Source of the DNA: Actinophytocola algeriensis
Lineage (GTDB): Bacteria > Actinomycetota > Actinomycetes > Mycobacteriales > Pseudonocardiaceae
DNA length: 64,000 bases
Assembly: GCF_014203735.1 (NCBI RefSeq)
Contig: NZ_JACHJQ010000001.1
Span: 1,227,269 to 1,291,268 of the forward strand
Direction of reading: 5' to 3'
The translations under genes and the position numbers were made by a program. Within the stretch, counting starts at the first letter, position 1, and every line of letters begins with the position of its first letter. The notes under the pieces are model-generated. The model saw only the letters and a list, made by a program, of their open reading frames with translations. It had not been told where the DNA came from and ran no database searches. Positions 26,120-34,263 of this stretch are shown piece by piece.

Positions 26120-27352
26120 CTAGGCCACCACGCCGGGCTGGAGCCACCCTCGGATCTCCGCGCGTTCGCCGTCGGACAGGACCATCGGCACGTCCGCGGC
26201 GAGTGCGAGCACGTTCTCCGCGAACGCCTCCGCCAGTTTCCCGGCGTCGAGGCCGGGGTGTGGCCAGGCGATCCCCTGGTGCCGCAGGCCCACCACCACG
26301 AAGTGCACCGCGGGCCGGGACACCGGACGGCCGAGCTCCGCGCACCGGTCCCGCGCCCTGCGTTCCGCCTCGGCCTGGTCGCCGTCACCGTCGGAGTCGC
26401 CGACCTCGGCGAGCACACCGAACAGCGTCGCGTACGTCTCCGGGGACAGCATGGGCGCGTCGACCAGCCTGCTGACCCGGTCCACCACCTCGGACATGTT
26501 CAGCGCGGCCTGTGCGCTCGCCGTGTGCCGCGTCGGGTCGTACAGCCAGCCAGGCGACCGCCTGCTGTCGACGCGCAGGTGCTCGTCGGTCATCTGCGCG
26601 ATGAACTTGCCGAAACTCCCGCTGCCCGCCCAGTTCGTGGTGTCGACCGACAGACCGACGGTCTTGCGGACCTCGTGCGCCACCCGTGCCATCACGACCG
26701 GCTCCGCCGCCGACGACACCAGGTCCCGCACCACCTGCCGCATCCGCGTCCGCAGCTCGTCCAGTTCGATGGGGACCGGTGCGGGTGACTCGTCCTCCAC
26801 CGCCAGGCCCAGCGCCTCGTCGAGGAACACCGAGTCGGGGATCGCGAAGTCGCACGCCGCCTGCAACGCCGCCGCGGCCGGTCCGCTGACCAGCATGGCG
26901 GTGCGGCGGTCGTGCTCCCGTAATCGCAGCAGGACGGGCGTGAAGTCGGCGTCGACCGACAGGACGATGAACTCGTCGTACCGCTCCGGGTGCGTGAGCG
27001 TGTCGAGGATGTCCAGCACCATGTGGATGTCGGCGCTGTTCTTGCCCATCGTGGTCAGCGCGGGGCAGTCGACGACCCGGAACCCGGCGCGCGTGAAGTA
27101 CGGCCGGTACTGCCCGGACCGCGCGGGCTCGAGGTAACAGATGCGCCGCAGCAGCTTGCGCGGCTGGTCGTCGAGGTCCACCACGAGCGGGCCCAGCGTC
27201 CGCTCCATCCACTGCACCCACCGGGCGGGCTGGGTCGCGAACCGCCGCCCCGCCTCCGGGCTGGACTCGCACAGCCCGCGGTGCACGTTCTCGAAGTCGA
27301 CGAAGAGCGCGGCCCTGCGGTGGCCGTCGGCCGCGAGCTGGTTGGCGTGCAC
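26120..27352 (-). CDS. NYN-domain (DUF88/LabA-like) protein with LOTUS/OST-HTH domain
   Basis: The 410-aa protein has a PIN-like NYN nuclease domain (10-170) with acidic motifs ALFVDFEN, NSADIHMVLD and VLSVDADF. A winged-helix LOTUS/OST-HTH segment follows (about 200-290: RTRMRQVVRDLV...FGKFIAQM). Such proteins are predicted metal-dependent ribonucleases that bind structured RNA. GTG at 27352 is preceded by GGGGG; GTG at 27382 would add ten residues. The small HhH gene follows. Confidence 0.75.
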   Translation of the reverse strand: MHANQLAADGHRRAALFVDFENVHRGLCESSPEAGRRFATQPARWVQWMERTLGPLVVDLDDQPRKLLRRICYLEPARSGQYRPYFTRAGFRVVDCPALTTMGKNSADIHMVLDILDTLTHPERYDEFIVLSVDADFTPVLLRLREHDRRTAMLVSGPAAAALQAACDFAIPDSVFLDEALGLAVEDESPAPVPIELDELRTRMRQVVRDLVSSAAEPVVMARVAHEVRKTVGLSVDTTNWAGSGSFGKFIAQMTDEHLRVDSRRSPGWLYDPTRHTASAQAALNMSEVVDRVSRLVDAPMLSPETYATLFGVLAEVGDSDGDGDQAEAERRARDRCAELGRPVSRPAVHFVVVGLRHQGIAWPHPGLDAGKLAEAFAENVLALAADVPMVLSDGERAEIRGWLQPGVVA

Positions 27353-27408
27353 GCATACACCCCCGTTGTGACCCCGATGCACTACGAATCGTCGTCACAC
27401 GAGTGGTG

Positions 27409-28053
27409 TTACAGCCCCAGTTCGTCGCGGAGGTCGGGCTCCTCGATGCCGTGCGTCTCCCGGATCTCGACACCGTTGCCGCCGAGTGCGAACACGCCGT
27501 AGTCGGTGTACACGCGGCTCACGCATCGCAGACCGGTCAACGGGTACGTGCACGACGGCACCAGCTTCGGCACGCCGGCTTCGGTGAAGAGCGTCATCAT
27601 CACGTACACCTGCTTGGCGCCGATCGCGAGGTCCATCGCGCCGCCCACCGCGGGGATCGCGCCGGGTTTGCCGGTGTGCCAGTTCGCGAGGTCGCCGTCG
27701 AAGGAGACCTGGAACGCGCCGAGCACGCACACGTCGAGGTGCCCGCCGCGCATCATGGCGAACGAGTCGGCGTGGTGGAAGTACGACGCGCCAGGGGTTT
27801 CCGTGACCGGGACCTTGCCCGCGTTGATCAGGTCGTGGTCCACCTCGTCGTCCTGGGCGGCCCGTCCCATGCCGAGCATGCCGTTCTCGGTGTGCAGGAT
27901 GACGCCCGCGTCCGGCGCCAGGTAGTCCGCCACCAGCGTCGGCTGCCCGATGCCGAGGTTCACGTACGAGCCGGGCGGGATGTCGGCGGCGACCAGCTTC
28001 GCGATGCCAGCGCGGTCGAGACGACCCGGTGTCCGACGGTTCGCTCCGCTCAC
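27409..28053 (-). CDS. pcaJ: 3-oxoadipate CoA-transferase subunit B
   Basis: The 214-aa SCOT/PcaJ-type subunit has the signature LHTENGMLGMG, whose glutamate carries the CoA thioester intermediate, and NLGIGQPT near the N-terminus. With PcaI it moves CoA from succinyl-CoA to 3-oxoadipate. GTG 28053 overlaps the pcaI stop in a GTGA, indicating translational coupling. It is the last gene of the pca operon. Confidence 0.9.
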   Translation of the reverse strand: MSGANRRTPGRLDRAGIAKLVAADIPPGSYVNLGIGQPTLVADYLAPDAGVILHTENGMLGMGRAAQDDEVDHDLINAGKVPVTETPGASYFHHADSFAMMRGGHLDVCVLGAFQVSFDGDLANWHTGKPGAIPAVGGAMDLAIGAKQVYVMMTLFTEAGVPKLVPSCTYPLTGLRCVSRVYTDYGVFALGGNGVEIRETHGIEEPDLRDELGL

Positions 28054-28745
28054 GCCCCCGCCCCTTCCTCCGCGAGTACGGCGGGCGACGGGCACGCCAC
28101 CACCCGGTCCACGAAGATCCCGGGCGTCACCACCACTTCCGGGTCGAGTGAACCGGGTTCGGTCACCGACAGCACCTGCGCGACGGTCAGCTTCGCGGCC
28201 GTCGCCATGACGGGCCCGAAGTTGCGGGCGGTCTTGCGGTACACCAGGTTCCCGAGCGCGTCCGCCTGCCGCGCCTTGATCAACGCGACGTCGCCGTGGA
28301 TCGGGAACTCCAGCACGTAGTCCCGGCCGTCGATGGTCCGCGTTTCCTTGCCCTCGGCGAGCGGGGTGCCGACACCGGTGGGGCAGTAGAACGCGCCGAT
28401 CCCCGCGCCCGCGGCCCGCAGCCGCTCCGCGAGGTTGCCCTGCGGCACCACTTCCAGCTCGATCCGCCCCGACCGGTACAGCTCGTCGAACACGTACGAG
28501 TCCTTCTGCCGGGGGAAGGAACACACGATCCGCCGCACCCGGCCCGCGGCGAGCAGCGCGGCGAGCCCGTGCGACCCGTTGCCCGCGTTGTTCGACACGA
28601 TCGTCAGGTCCGTGGCCCCGTTCCGCAGCAACGCGTCGATCAGCTCGACCGGCTGACCGGCCGTGCCGAACCCGCCGACGAGCACCGTCGCCCCGTCGGT
28701 GACCCCGGCGACGGCCTCGTCGGCGGACTCACAGATGGTGGTCAC
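28050..28745 (-). CDS. pcaI: 3-oxoadipate CoA-transferase subunit A
   Basis: The 231-aa subunit has the CoA-transferase family I glycine-rich motif VLVGGFGTAGQP and LTIVSNNAGNG, and pairs with PcaJ. GTG 28745 overlaps the thiolase stop by four bases. Length and order match PcaI of other actinomycetes. Confidence 0.9.
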   Translation of the reverse strand: MTTICESADEAVAGVTDGATVLVGGFGTAGQPVELIDALLRNGATDLTIVSNNAGNGSHGLAALLAAGRVRRIVCSFPRQKDSYVFDELYRSGRIELEVVPQGNLAERLRAAGAGIGAFYCPTGVGTPLAEGKETRTIDGRDYVLEFPIHGDVALIKARQADALGNLVYRKTARNFGPVMATAAKLTVAQVLSVTEPGSLDPEVVVTPGIFVDRVVACPSPAVLAEEGAGA

Positions 28746-29911
28746 GCCACGTTCTCCAACACCACCGCTAGCCCCTGGCCGACCCCGATGCAGATCGCGG
28801 CGACACCCCAGCGGTGGCCGTCGGTCCGCATGACCTTCGCGAGCGTGCCCAGGATCCGGCCGCCCGACGCGCCGAGCGGGTGCCCCAGCGCGATCGCGCC
28901 GCCGCGCGTGTTCACGATGTCCGGGTCGATCTTCCACGCGTCCACGCACGCGAGCGACTGCACCGCGAACGCCTCGTTCAACTCCACCGCACCCACGTCC
29001 GACCAGGTGATCCCGGCCCGCTCCAGCGCCTTGTTCGCCGCCGCCACCGGCGCGTACCCGAACCGCCGCGGCTCCAGCGCGTACGCGGCCCGCCCGGCGA
29101 CGCGCGCGACCGGGTCGCGGCCGAGGTCCGCCGACTCGGCCGCCACCAACACGGCCGACGCGCCGTCCGACAGCGGCGACGCGTTGCCCGCGGTGATCGT
29201 CCCGTCGGTGCGGAACGAGGGCTTCAGCTTCGCGAGCTTGTCCGCCGACGTGTCGGCGCGGATGCCCTCGTCCCTGGTCAGCTCGCCGGCGGGGACGGTG
29301 ATGTCGTCGTAGAACCCGGCCTCCCACGCGGCGTGCGCGAGCCGGTGCGACCGCTCCGCGAACGCGTCCTGCCGCTCGCGGGAGATGCCGAACTCCTCCT
29401 GCAGCCGCTCGTTGCACTCGCCGAGGGAGACCGTCCACTCCTTCGGCATGTTCTTGTTCACCAGCCGCCAGCCCAGCGTGGTCGACACCGCCGTCACGTC
29501 CCGCGCCGGGAACGCCCGGTCCGGCTTGGGCAGCACCCACGGCGCGCGGGTCATCGACTCGACGCCACCAGCCACGACGACGGTCGCGTCACCGGTCTCG
29601 ATCTGCCGCGACGCCGACATGACCGCGTCCAGGCTGGAGCCGCACAGCCGGTTGACGGTCGAACCGGGCACGGTCACCGGCCAGCCCGCGAGGAGCACGG
29701 CCATCCGGCCGACGTTGCGGTTGTCCTCGCCGGCGCCGTTGGCGAGGCCCAGCGTCACCTCGTCGACGGCGGCCGGGTCCAGGCCGGGTGTGCGGTCGGC
29801 GATGGCCCGCAGGACGGTCGCGGCCAGGTCGTCCGGCCGCTCCTTCGCCAGCCCACCGTCGAACTTGCCGAAGGGCGTCCGCACCGCGTCGTAAACGAAA
29901 GCTCCGCTCAT
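28742..29911 (-). CDS. pcaF: 3-oxoadipyl-CoA thiolase
   Basis: The 389-aa thiolase has the acyl-accepting cysteine in NRLCGSSLDAV, the histidine motif GHPLGASGGR and the C-terminal cysteine in CIGVGQG. It cleaves 3-oxoadipyl-CoA to succinyl-CoA and acetyl-CoA, the last step of the beta-ketoadipate pathway. Context between pcaG and pcaI supports this substrate over other thiolases. Its ATG overlaps the pcaG stop (ATGA). Confidence 0.9.
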   Translation of the reverse strand: MSGAFVYDAVRTPFGKFDGGLAKERPDDLAATVLRAIADRTPGLDPAAVDEVTLGLANGAGEDNRNVGRMAVLLAGWPVTVPGSTVNRLCGSSLDAVMSASRQIETGDATVVVAGGVESMTRAPWVLPKPDRAFPARDVTAVSTTLGWRLVNKNMPKEWTVSLGECNERLQEEFGISRERQDAFAERSHRLAHAAWEAGFYDDITVPAGELTRDEGIRADTSADKLAKLKPSFRTDGTITAGNASPLSDGASAVLVAAESADLGRDPVARVAGRAAYALEPRRFGYAPVAAANKALERAGITWSDVGAVELNEAFAVQSLACVDAWKIDPDIVNTRGGAIALGHPLGASGGRILGTLAKVMRTDGHRWGVAAICIGVGQGLAVVLENVA

Positions 29912-30459
29912 GAATGTCCAGGGTAGGTAATGAACACCGTCTCCCGATCGCCCTGAAGTGTGACGTCGAACCGAAGTCCGCCCGCGTCCTTCTCCGCGAC
30001 CAGCGTCTCGCGGCGGTCGGGCGGCAGCGACAACAGGAACGGATCGGCCGCGCCAGGCAGGTAGACCCGGGTGAACAGCCGGTTCATCAGGCCGCGCGCG
30101 AACACGGTCATCGCGATGAACGGGGCGCCCGGCATGACTGTGGTGAACGAGTACTCGCCCACGTTGTTCGTGCTCGCCCGGCCCCAGCCGGTGAAGGTGT
30201 GGCCGTCGCGGTGCAGCGACCCGGCCTTCCTCGGCACGTCGCCGGTGCGGTCGGCCTGCCAGATCTCCAGCAGCGCGTCCGGCACCGGCGCGCCTGCTCC
30301 GTCCAGGACCACGCCGTGCAGGCGGATCGCGTCCGGGTGGCCCTTCGGCACCAGGTCCGGGCCGCCCTCGTAGGGCAGCGCGTACCCGTAGAACGGGCCG
30401 ATCGTCTGGCCCGGCGTCGGGCGGCTGACCGGGTGATTCGTTCCGGAAGCCCCGATCAT
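29908..30459 (-). CDS. pcaG: Protocatechuate 3,4-dioxygenase alpha subunit
   Basis: The 183-aa intradiol dioxygenase alpha subunit has PTPGQTIGPFYGYALPY and the core LLEIWQADRTG. The alpha subunit lacks the full iron ligand set, which lies in PcaH. ATG 30459 overlaps the pcaH stop in an ATGA. No pcaB or pcaL follows, although in many actinomycetes they sit next to pcaHG. Confidence 0.9.
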   Translation of the reverse strand: MIGASGTNHPVSRPTPGQTIGPFYGYALPYEGGPDLVPKGHPDAIRLHGVVLDGAGAPVPDALLEIWQADRTGDVPRKAGSLHRDGHTFTGWGRASTNNVGEYSFTTVMPGAPFIAMTVFARGLMNRLFTRVYLPGAADPFLLSLPPDRRETLVAEKDAGGLRFDVTLQGDRETVFITYPGHS

Positions 30460-31226
30460 GCCGACTCGCTCCACGTGCGGTGGCCGCCGGTCAGCACGAT
30501 GTCCCAGCGGTAGCCGGTGGCGACCTCGGGCAGCGTGACGTCGTGGTCGTAGGTCGCGACCAGCCGGTCGCGGGCCGCCGGGTCGACGATCGACTGGTAG
30601 ATCGGGTCGAGCCCGAACAGCGGGTCGCCCGGGAAGTACATCTGCGTCACCATCCGCTGGGTGAACTCGCTGCCGAACAGCGAGAAGTGGATGTGGGCAG
30701 GCCGCCACGCGTTCACGTGGTTGCGCCACGGGTAAGGACCCGGCTTGATCGTCGTGAACCGGTAGGTGCCGTCCGGCCCGGTGAGGCAGCGGCCCACCCC
30801 GGTGAAGTTCGGGTCCAGCGGCGCGGGGTGCTGGTCGCGCTGGTGCAGGTAGCGGCCCGCCGAGTTGGCCTGCCAGATCTCCACCAGCTGGTTCGCGACA
30901 GGCTTGCCGTCGCCGTCGGTGACCCGCCCGGTCACGACGATGCGCTCGCCGATCGGCTCACCGAGGTGCTGGATCGTCAGGTCGGCCTCGAGCGGGTCGA
31001 CGTCCTGCGGCCCGAACACGGGCGCGAACAGCTCGACCGCCTCGGGATCGGCCTGGTACGGGGACTTCGTCGGATGGCGCAGGATGCTGCTGCGGTAGGG
31101 CGCGTAGTCCAGCCGCGGCTGGGTCTCCTCGCCCGTACGCGTCGCGGCGATCGCCGCGATCTCGGCACCGATCTCCGCCTGCGTCGTCGCCGCGGCGTCC
31201 GATGACGCACGAACTGCTTCGGTCAC
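30456..31226 (-). CDS. pcaH: Protocatechuate 3,4-dioxygenase beta subunit
   Basis: The 256-aa catalytic subunit has LVEIWQANSAGRY, the iron-tyrosine region PGPYPWRN and the histidine pair in NAWRPAHIHFSLFG. It opens protocatechuate to 3-carboxy-cis,cis-muconate using non-haem Fe(III). GTG 31226 is chosen because TAACGT lies seven bases before it with no ribosome site, so the mRNA is probably leaderless. The operator at 31272-31286 is centred 53 bp upstream. Confidence 0.9.
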   Translation of the reverse strand: MTEAVRASSDAAATTQAEIGAEIAAIAATRTGEETQPRLDYAPYRSSILRHPTKSPYQADPEAVELFAPVFGPQDVDPLEADLTIQHLGEPIGERIVVTGRVTDGDGKPVANQLVEIWQANSAGRYLHQRDQHPAPLDPNFTGVGRCLTGPDGTYRFTTIKPGPYPWRNHVNAWRPAHIHFSLFGSEFTQRMVTQMYFPGDPLFGLDPIYQSIVDPAARDRLVATYDHDVTLPEVATGYRWDIVLTGGHRTWSESA

Positions 31227-31233
31227 GACGACA

Positions 31234-31239
31234 ACGTTA
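31234..31239 (-). promoter_or_regulatory. -10 box of the pcaH promoter
   Basis: TAACGT on the minus strand places the transcript start at the pcaH GTG. No good -35 box is present, as expected for a promoter that needs an activator. Confidence 0.45.
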
Positions 31240-31271
31240 GGCCGGACGGCCGTGTGGGTGCGAGACTTCTG

Positions 31272-31286
31272 TTCCACTGAGCGGAA
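31272..31286. promoter_or_regulatory. pca/pob operator, copy 1 (IclR-family site)
   Basis: TTCCACTGAGCGGAA is a near-perfect 15-bp palindrome between divergent pcaH and the IclR gene. The same 15 bases recur at 32066-32080 before pobA. Its GGAA end is also part of the ribosome site of the regulator gene, so binding could affect the regulator too. Confidence 0.7.
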
Positions 31287-31297
31287 GGACGATCTAG

Positions 31298-32074
31298 GTG
31301 TCGGGCAACAGCGCACGACCGGGCACCACCGTCGCGTCGCGCGTGCTGGCCGTGCTCGGCGCGTTCGACGACGAGCACCGGGCCATGACGCTCACGGTGC
31401 TCGCCAGGCGCGCGGACCTGCCGATGGCGACCGCGTTCCGGCTCGTCGGCGAGCTGGTCGAGTGGGGAGCGCTGGTGCGGCGGGACTCGGGTGAGTATGT
31501 GATCGGACGGCGCCTGTGGGACCTCGGGCTGCTGGCGCCGGTGCAGTCCGGGCTGCGGCAGATCGCGTCGCCGTTCCTGCACGACCTGTACGCGGCCACA
31601 CTCGCGACCGTGCACCTCGCGGTGCGCGACGGCACCTCGGTGCTCTACCTCGACCGGCGGGCCGGGCACGTGTCGGTGCCGGTGGTCAGCGACGTCGGGT
31701 CGCGGCTGCCCATGCACGCGACCGGCGTCGGCAAGGTGCTGCTCGCGCACGCGCCCGACGACGTGCGGGCCTGGGTGTTCCGCAACCTCACCCGCGTCAC
31801 CGCGTACACGGTCACCCAGCCGGGGCGGCTGCGGACCGAGCTGCGGCGCGTGCACCGCGACGGCTACGCGCAGACCACCGAGGAGATGAGCCTCGGCGCG
31901 TGCTCGGTGGCCGTGCCGATCACCGCGCCGGACGGTCCCGTGGTGGCGGCACTCGGCATCGTCGTGCCGAGGCTCGGCCGCGACCGCCCCCGGCTCGTCG
32001 CCGCGCTGCAGGTGGCGGCCCAGGGCGTCGGCCGCAGCATCGACCTGACCCGGACTTCTCTGGACTTCCACTGA
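31298..32074 (+). CDS. IclR-family regulator of the pca/pob genes
   Basis: The 258-aa protein has an N-terminal winged helix (VASRVLAVLGAF...LPMATAFRLVGELVEWGAL) and a C-terminal effector domain ending around SLGACSVAVPI, as in PcaR, PobR and PcaU. These bind aromatic acids or beta-ketoadipate and usually activate catabolic operons. It sits between divergent pcaHGFIJ and codirectional pobA. GTG 31298 follows GGAAGGA by eight bases. Its stop codon lies inside operator copy 2. Confidence 0.85.
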   Translation: MSGNSARPGTTVASRVLAVLGAFDDEHRAMTLTVLARRADLPMATAFRLVGELVEWGALVRRDSGEYVIGRRLWDLGLLAPVQSGLRQIASPFLHDLYAATLATVHLAVRDGTSVLYLDRRAGHVSVPVVSDVGSRLPMHATGVGKVLLAHAPDDVRAWVFRNLTRVTAYTVTQPGRLRTELRRVHRDGYAQTTEEMSLGACSVAVPITAPDGPVVAALGIVVPRLGRDRPRLVAALQVAAQGVGRSIDLTRTSLDFH

Positions 32075-32080
32075 GCGGAA
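32066..32080. promoter_or_regulatory. pca/pob operator, copy 2
   Basis: TTCCACTGAGCGGAA lies within longer GACTTCC/GGAAGTC arms. It overlaps the IclR stop codon and is centred 54 bp before the pobA ATG, the same distance as copy 1 to pcaH. Confidence 0.7.
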
Positions 32081-32090
32081 GTCCGCGTTG

Positions 32091-32118
32091 TTGTGTGCAC
32101 CCCGGCGTCGGGTATTGA
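32091..32118 (+). promoter_or_regulatory. pobA promoter
   Basis: TTGTGT (32091-32096) and TATTGA (32113-32118) are 16 bp apart. The predicted start falls at or just before the pobA ATG, giving a leaderless or nearly leaderless mRNA. Confidence 0.5.
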
Positions 32119-32126
32119 CTGAGTGC

Positions 32127-33284
32127 ATGCGAACCCAGGTCGCCATCATCGGCGCGGGCCCGGCGGGGCTGCTGCTGTCCCACCTGCTCAGGGCGGGCGG
32201 CGTGGAGTCGGTCGTGGTCGAGACACGCACCCGTGACTACGTCGAGTCCCGCATCCGCGCCGGCATCCTGGAGCACTCGACGGTGGAGCTGCTGAGATCG
32301 GCGGGCCTCGGCGACCGGATCGCCCGCGAGGGCGACGAGCACCGCGGGATCCACCTGCAGTGGCCGGGGGAACGCCACCACCTCGACTTCGTGGACCTGG
32401 TCGGGCGCAGCGTGTGGGTGTACGGGCAGACCGAGGTGCAGAAGGACCTCGGCCGCGCCGGTGACCGGGCAGGCCAGCAGATCATCTACGACGTGCGGGA
32501 CACGGCCGTGCACGACCCGGCCGACCCGTACGTGACGTTCACGGTGGACGACCGGCCGGCGCGGGTGGACGCGGACGTGGTCGTCGGCTGCGACGGCTCG
32601 TTCGGGCCGACCCGCGACGTGGTGCCGGGCCAGACCTGGCAACGGACCTATGACTACTCCTGGCTCGGGGTCCTCGCGGACGTGGCGCCGTCGACCGACG
32701 AGCTGATCTACGCCTGGCACCCGGACGGGTTCGCGCTCAACTCGATGCGCTCGCCGACGGTCACCCGGCTGTACCTGCAGGTTCCGTCCGGCACCGACCT
32801 CGCGGAGTGGCCGGACGAGCGGATCTGGGACGCGCTGTCCGACCGGCTCGGGCACGGGCAGGACGGCTGGAAGCTCGCCAGGGGGCCCATCACCGACAAG
32901 AGCGTGCTGCCGATGCGCAGCAACGTGGCGGCCCCGATGCGCCGCGACCGGGTGTTCCTCGCGGGCGACGCCGCCCACATCGTGCCGCCGACCGGTGCGA
33001 AGGGGCTGAACCTGGCGTTCGCCGACGTGGCGCTGCTGGCACCCGCGCTGGTGGCGTTGCTGCGGGAGAAGGACCCTCGGCTCGCCGACGAGTACTCCGA
33101 CCGCGCGCTGCGCCGCGTCTGGCGGTGCACGCACTTCTCGTGGTGGATGACCACGATGCTGCACTCGACGGACGACCCGTTCGACCGGCAGCTGCAGCTG
33201 TCGCAGCTGCGGTGGGTGACGTCGAGCGAGGCGGGCGCGCGGGGCCTGGCGGAGAACTACGCGGGGCTGCCGATCGGGTTCTGA
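32127..33284 (+). CDS. pobA: 4-hydroxybenzoate 3-monooxygenase
   Basis: The 385-aa group A flavin monooxygenase has the FAD motif GAGPAGLLL, VVGCDGSFG and the second FAD motif RVFLAGDAAHIVPPTGAKGLNLA. Strings such as RIRAGILEHSTVELL are specific for PobA. It hydroxylates 4-hydroxybenzoate to protocatechuate, which feeds PcaHG encoded next door. There is no ribosome site before ATG 32127, which fits leaderless expression. Confidence 0.92.
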   Translation: MRTQVAIIGAGPAGLLLSHLLRAGGVESVVVETRTRDYVESRIRAGILEHSTVELLRSAGLGDRIAREGDEHRGIHLQWPGERHHLDFVDLVGRSVWVYGQTEVQKDLGRAGDRAGQQIIYDVRDTAVHDPADPYVTFTVDDRPARVDADVVVGCDGSFGPTRDVVPGQTWQRTYDYSWLGVLADVAPSTDELIYAWHPDGFALNSMRSPTVTRLYLQVPSGTDLAEWPDERIWDALSDRLGHGQDGWKLARGPITDKSVLPMRSNVAAPMRRDRVFLAGDAAHIVPPTGAKGLNLAFADVALLAPALVALLREKDPRLADEYSDRALRRVWRCTHFSWWMTTMLHSTDDPFDRQLQLSQLRWVTSSEAGARGLAENYAGLPIGF

Positions 33285-33285
33285 C

Positions 33286-33345
33286 TCACACGAATGCGAC
33301 CACGAGGAGAACGGCGACCACCAGCGCGACGAGAACGGTTCGCAT
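33286..33345 (-). CDS. Possible 19-residue hydrophobic membrane peptide
   Basis: ATG 33345 opens MRTVLVALVVAVLLVVAFV and a stop follows, a length and composition fit for a single membrane helix. It starts 26 bp downstream of the ATP-grasp gene on the same strand. GGGG lies close before the ATG. Translation is unproven. Confidence 0.25.
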   Translation of the reverse strand: MRTVLVALVVAVLLVVAFV

Positions 33346-33371
33346 AACCCCACATGTAACCCTGATAGGGG

Positions 33372-34199
33372 TTATTCTGCAAGCAGCTTGACGAGCTGCT
33401 CCGGTGGAGTGGTGCCCGGGCGGTCGCTGACCTGGCCCTCCCCGAGTTCGACCACGCGCAGGCGGCCGTCGGCGTGGCGGGCCAGGTCGACCGTGACGAA
33501 CGGCAGCGCCAGCGCCCGCACCAGCGGCGTCAGCTCGGCCAGGTCCACCTCCGCCGGTCGCGCGTCCGGGGTGTCCGGGTGCGCGGTGATCAGGCGGCAC
33601 GCGCCGGCCACCCACCACGTGCGGATCTCCGCGCCGGAGAACGTCTCGAACCGGCGCAGCACGAACCCGCCCGTGAAGTCCTCCGCCCGCAGCTCGAGGA
33701 AACGGCTCGCGACCCGCCATGCCGCGTCACCGTCCGCGAGTGACGGGATGTACACGGTCTCGTCCCAGTGGTGCTTCATCGACTTCGTGTAGTCGCGCAG
33801 CACCGCGGGCCCGTCACCGAGGCGCTGCCGCGCGGCGTCGAACGCGGTGCGGGAGGAGTCCTCGGTCCACTCGGCGGCCGGGGTCAGCGGTGCGAGCGCG
33901 GCGTGCCAGCCGGGCAGCTCGTGAGCGGTGCGGTACTGGTCCGTGGTCGTGCGCAGGGTGGCGCCGCGGGCCGACAGCGCCCGTTCGAAGGCCGCGTAGT
34001 CGGCCGATCGGAGCATCCAGCCGCGGTAGAAGGCTGTGCCCTCCGGCACACCGCGCACGGCCCGCGCCGGGTCGCGCGGCACGGCGTCGTGGTCGATCAG
34101 CGCGTACGGGATGCCCAGGTCACGGGCCGCTTCGGCCTCCGGCGCGAAGTGGTCGTCGACCCGGCGCGGCCGGAACGGATCGCAAGGGAACAGGAGCAC
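33372..34199 (-). CDS. ATP-grasp domain protein
   Basis: The 275-aa protein begins VLLFPCDPFRPRRVDDHFAPEAEAA and has YTKSMKHHWDET, GGFVLRRFE and the C-terminal DLA...LRVVELGEGQVSD. These match the short ATP-grasp family (DUF4343-like) seen as stand-alone genes in actinomycetes. ATP-grasp enzymes join carboxylates to amines or thiols; no partner gene is present. GTG 34199 gives the conserved start; other starts overlap the divergent gene. Confidence 0.65.
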   Translation of the reverse strand: MLLFPCDPFRPRRVDDHFAPEAEAARDLGIPYALIDHDAVPRDPARAVRGVPEGTAFYRGWMLRSADYAAFERALSARGATLRTTTDQYRTAHELPGWHAALAPLTPAAEWTEDSSRTAFDAARQRLGDGPAVLRDYTKSMKHHWDETVYIPSLADGDAAWRVASRFLELRAEDFTGGFVLRRFETFSGAEIRTWWVAGACRLITAHPDTPDARPAEVDLAELTPLVRALALPFVTVDLARHADGRLRVVELGEGQVSDRPGTTPPEQLVKLLAE

Positions 34200-34263
34200 G
34201 TGCCCATCGTCGCGGACCGCGCAACGCGAATATCCCCTGTGGCCGCGAGGAAACCAGGGCGGC

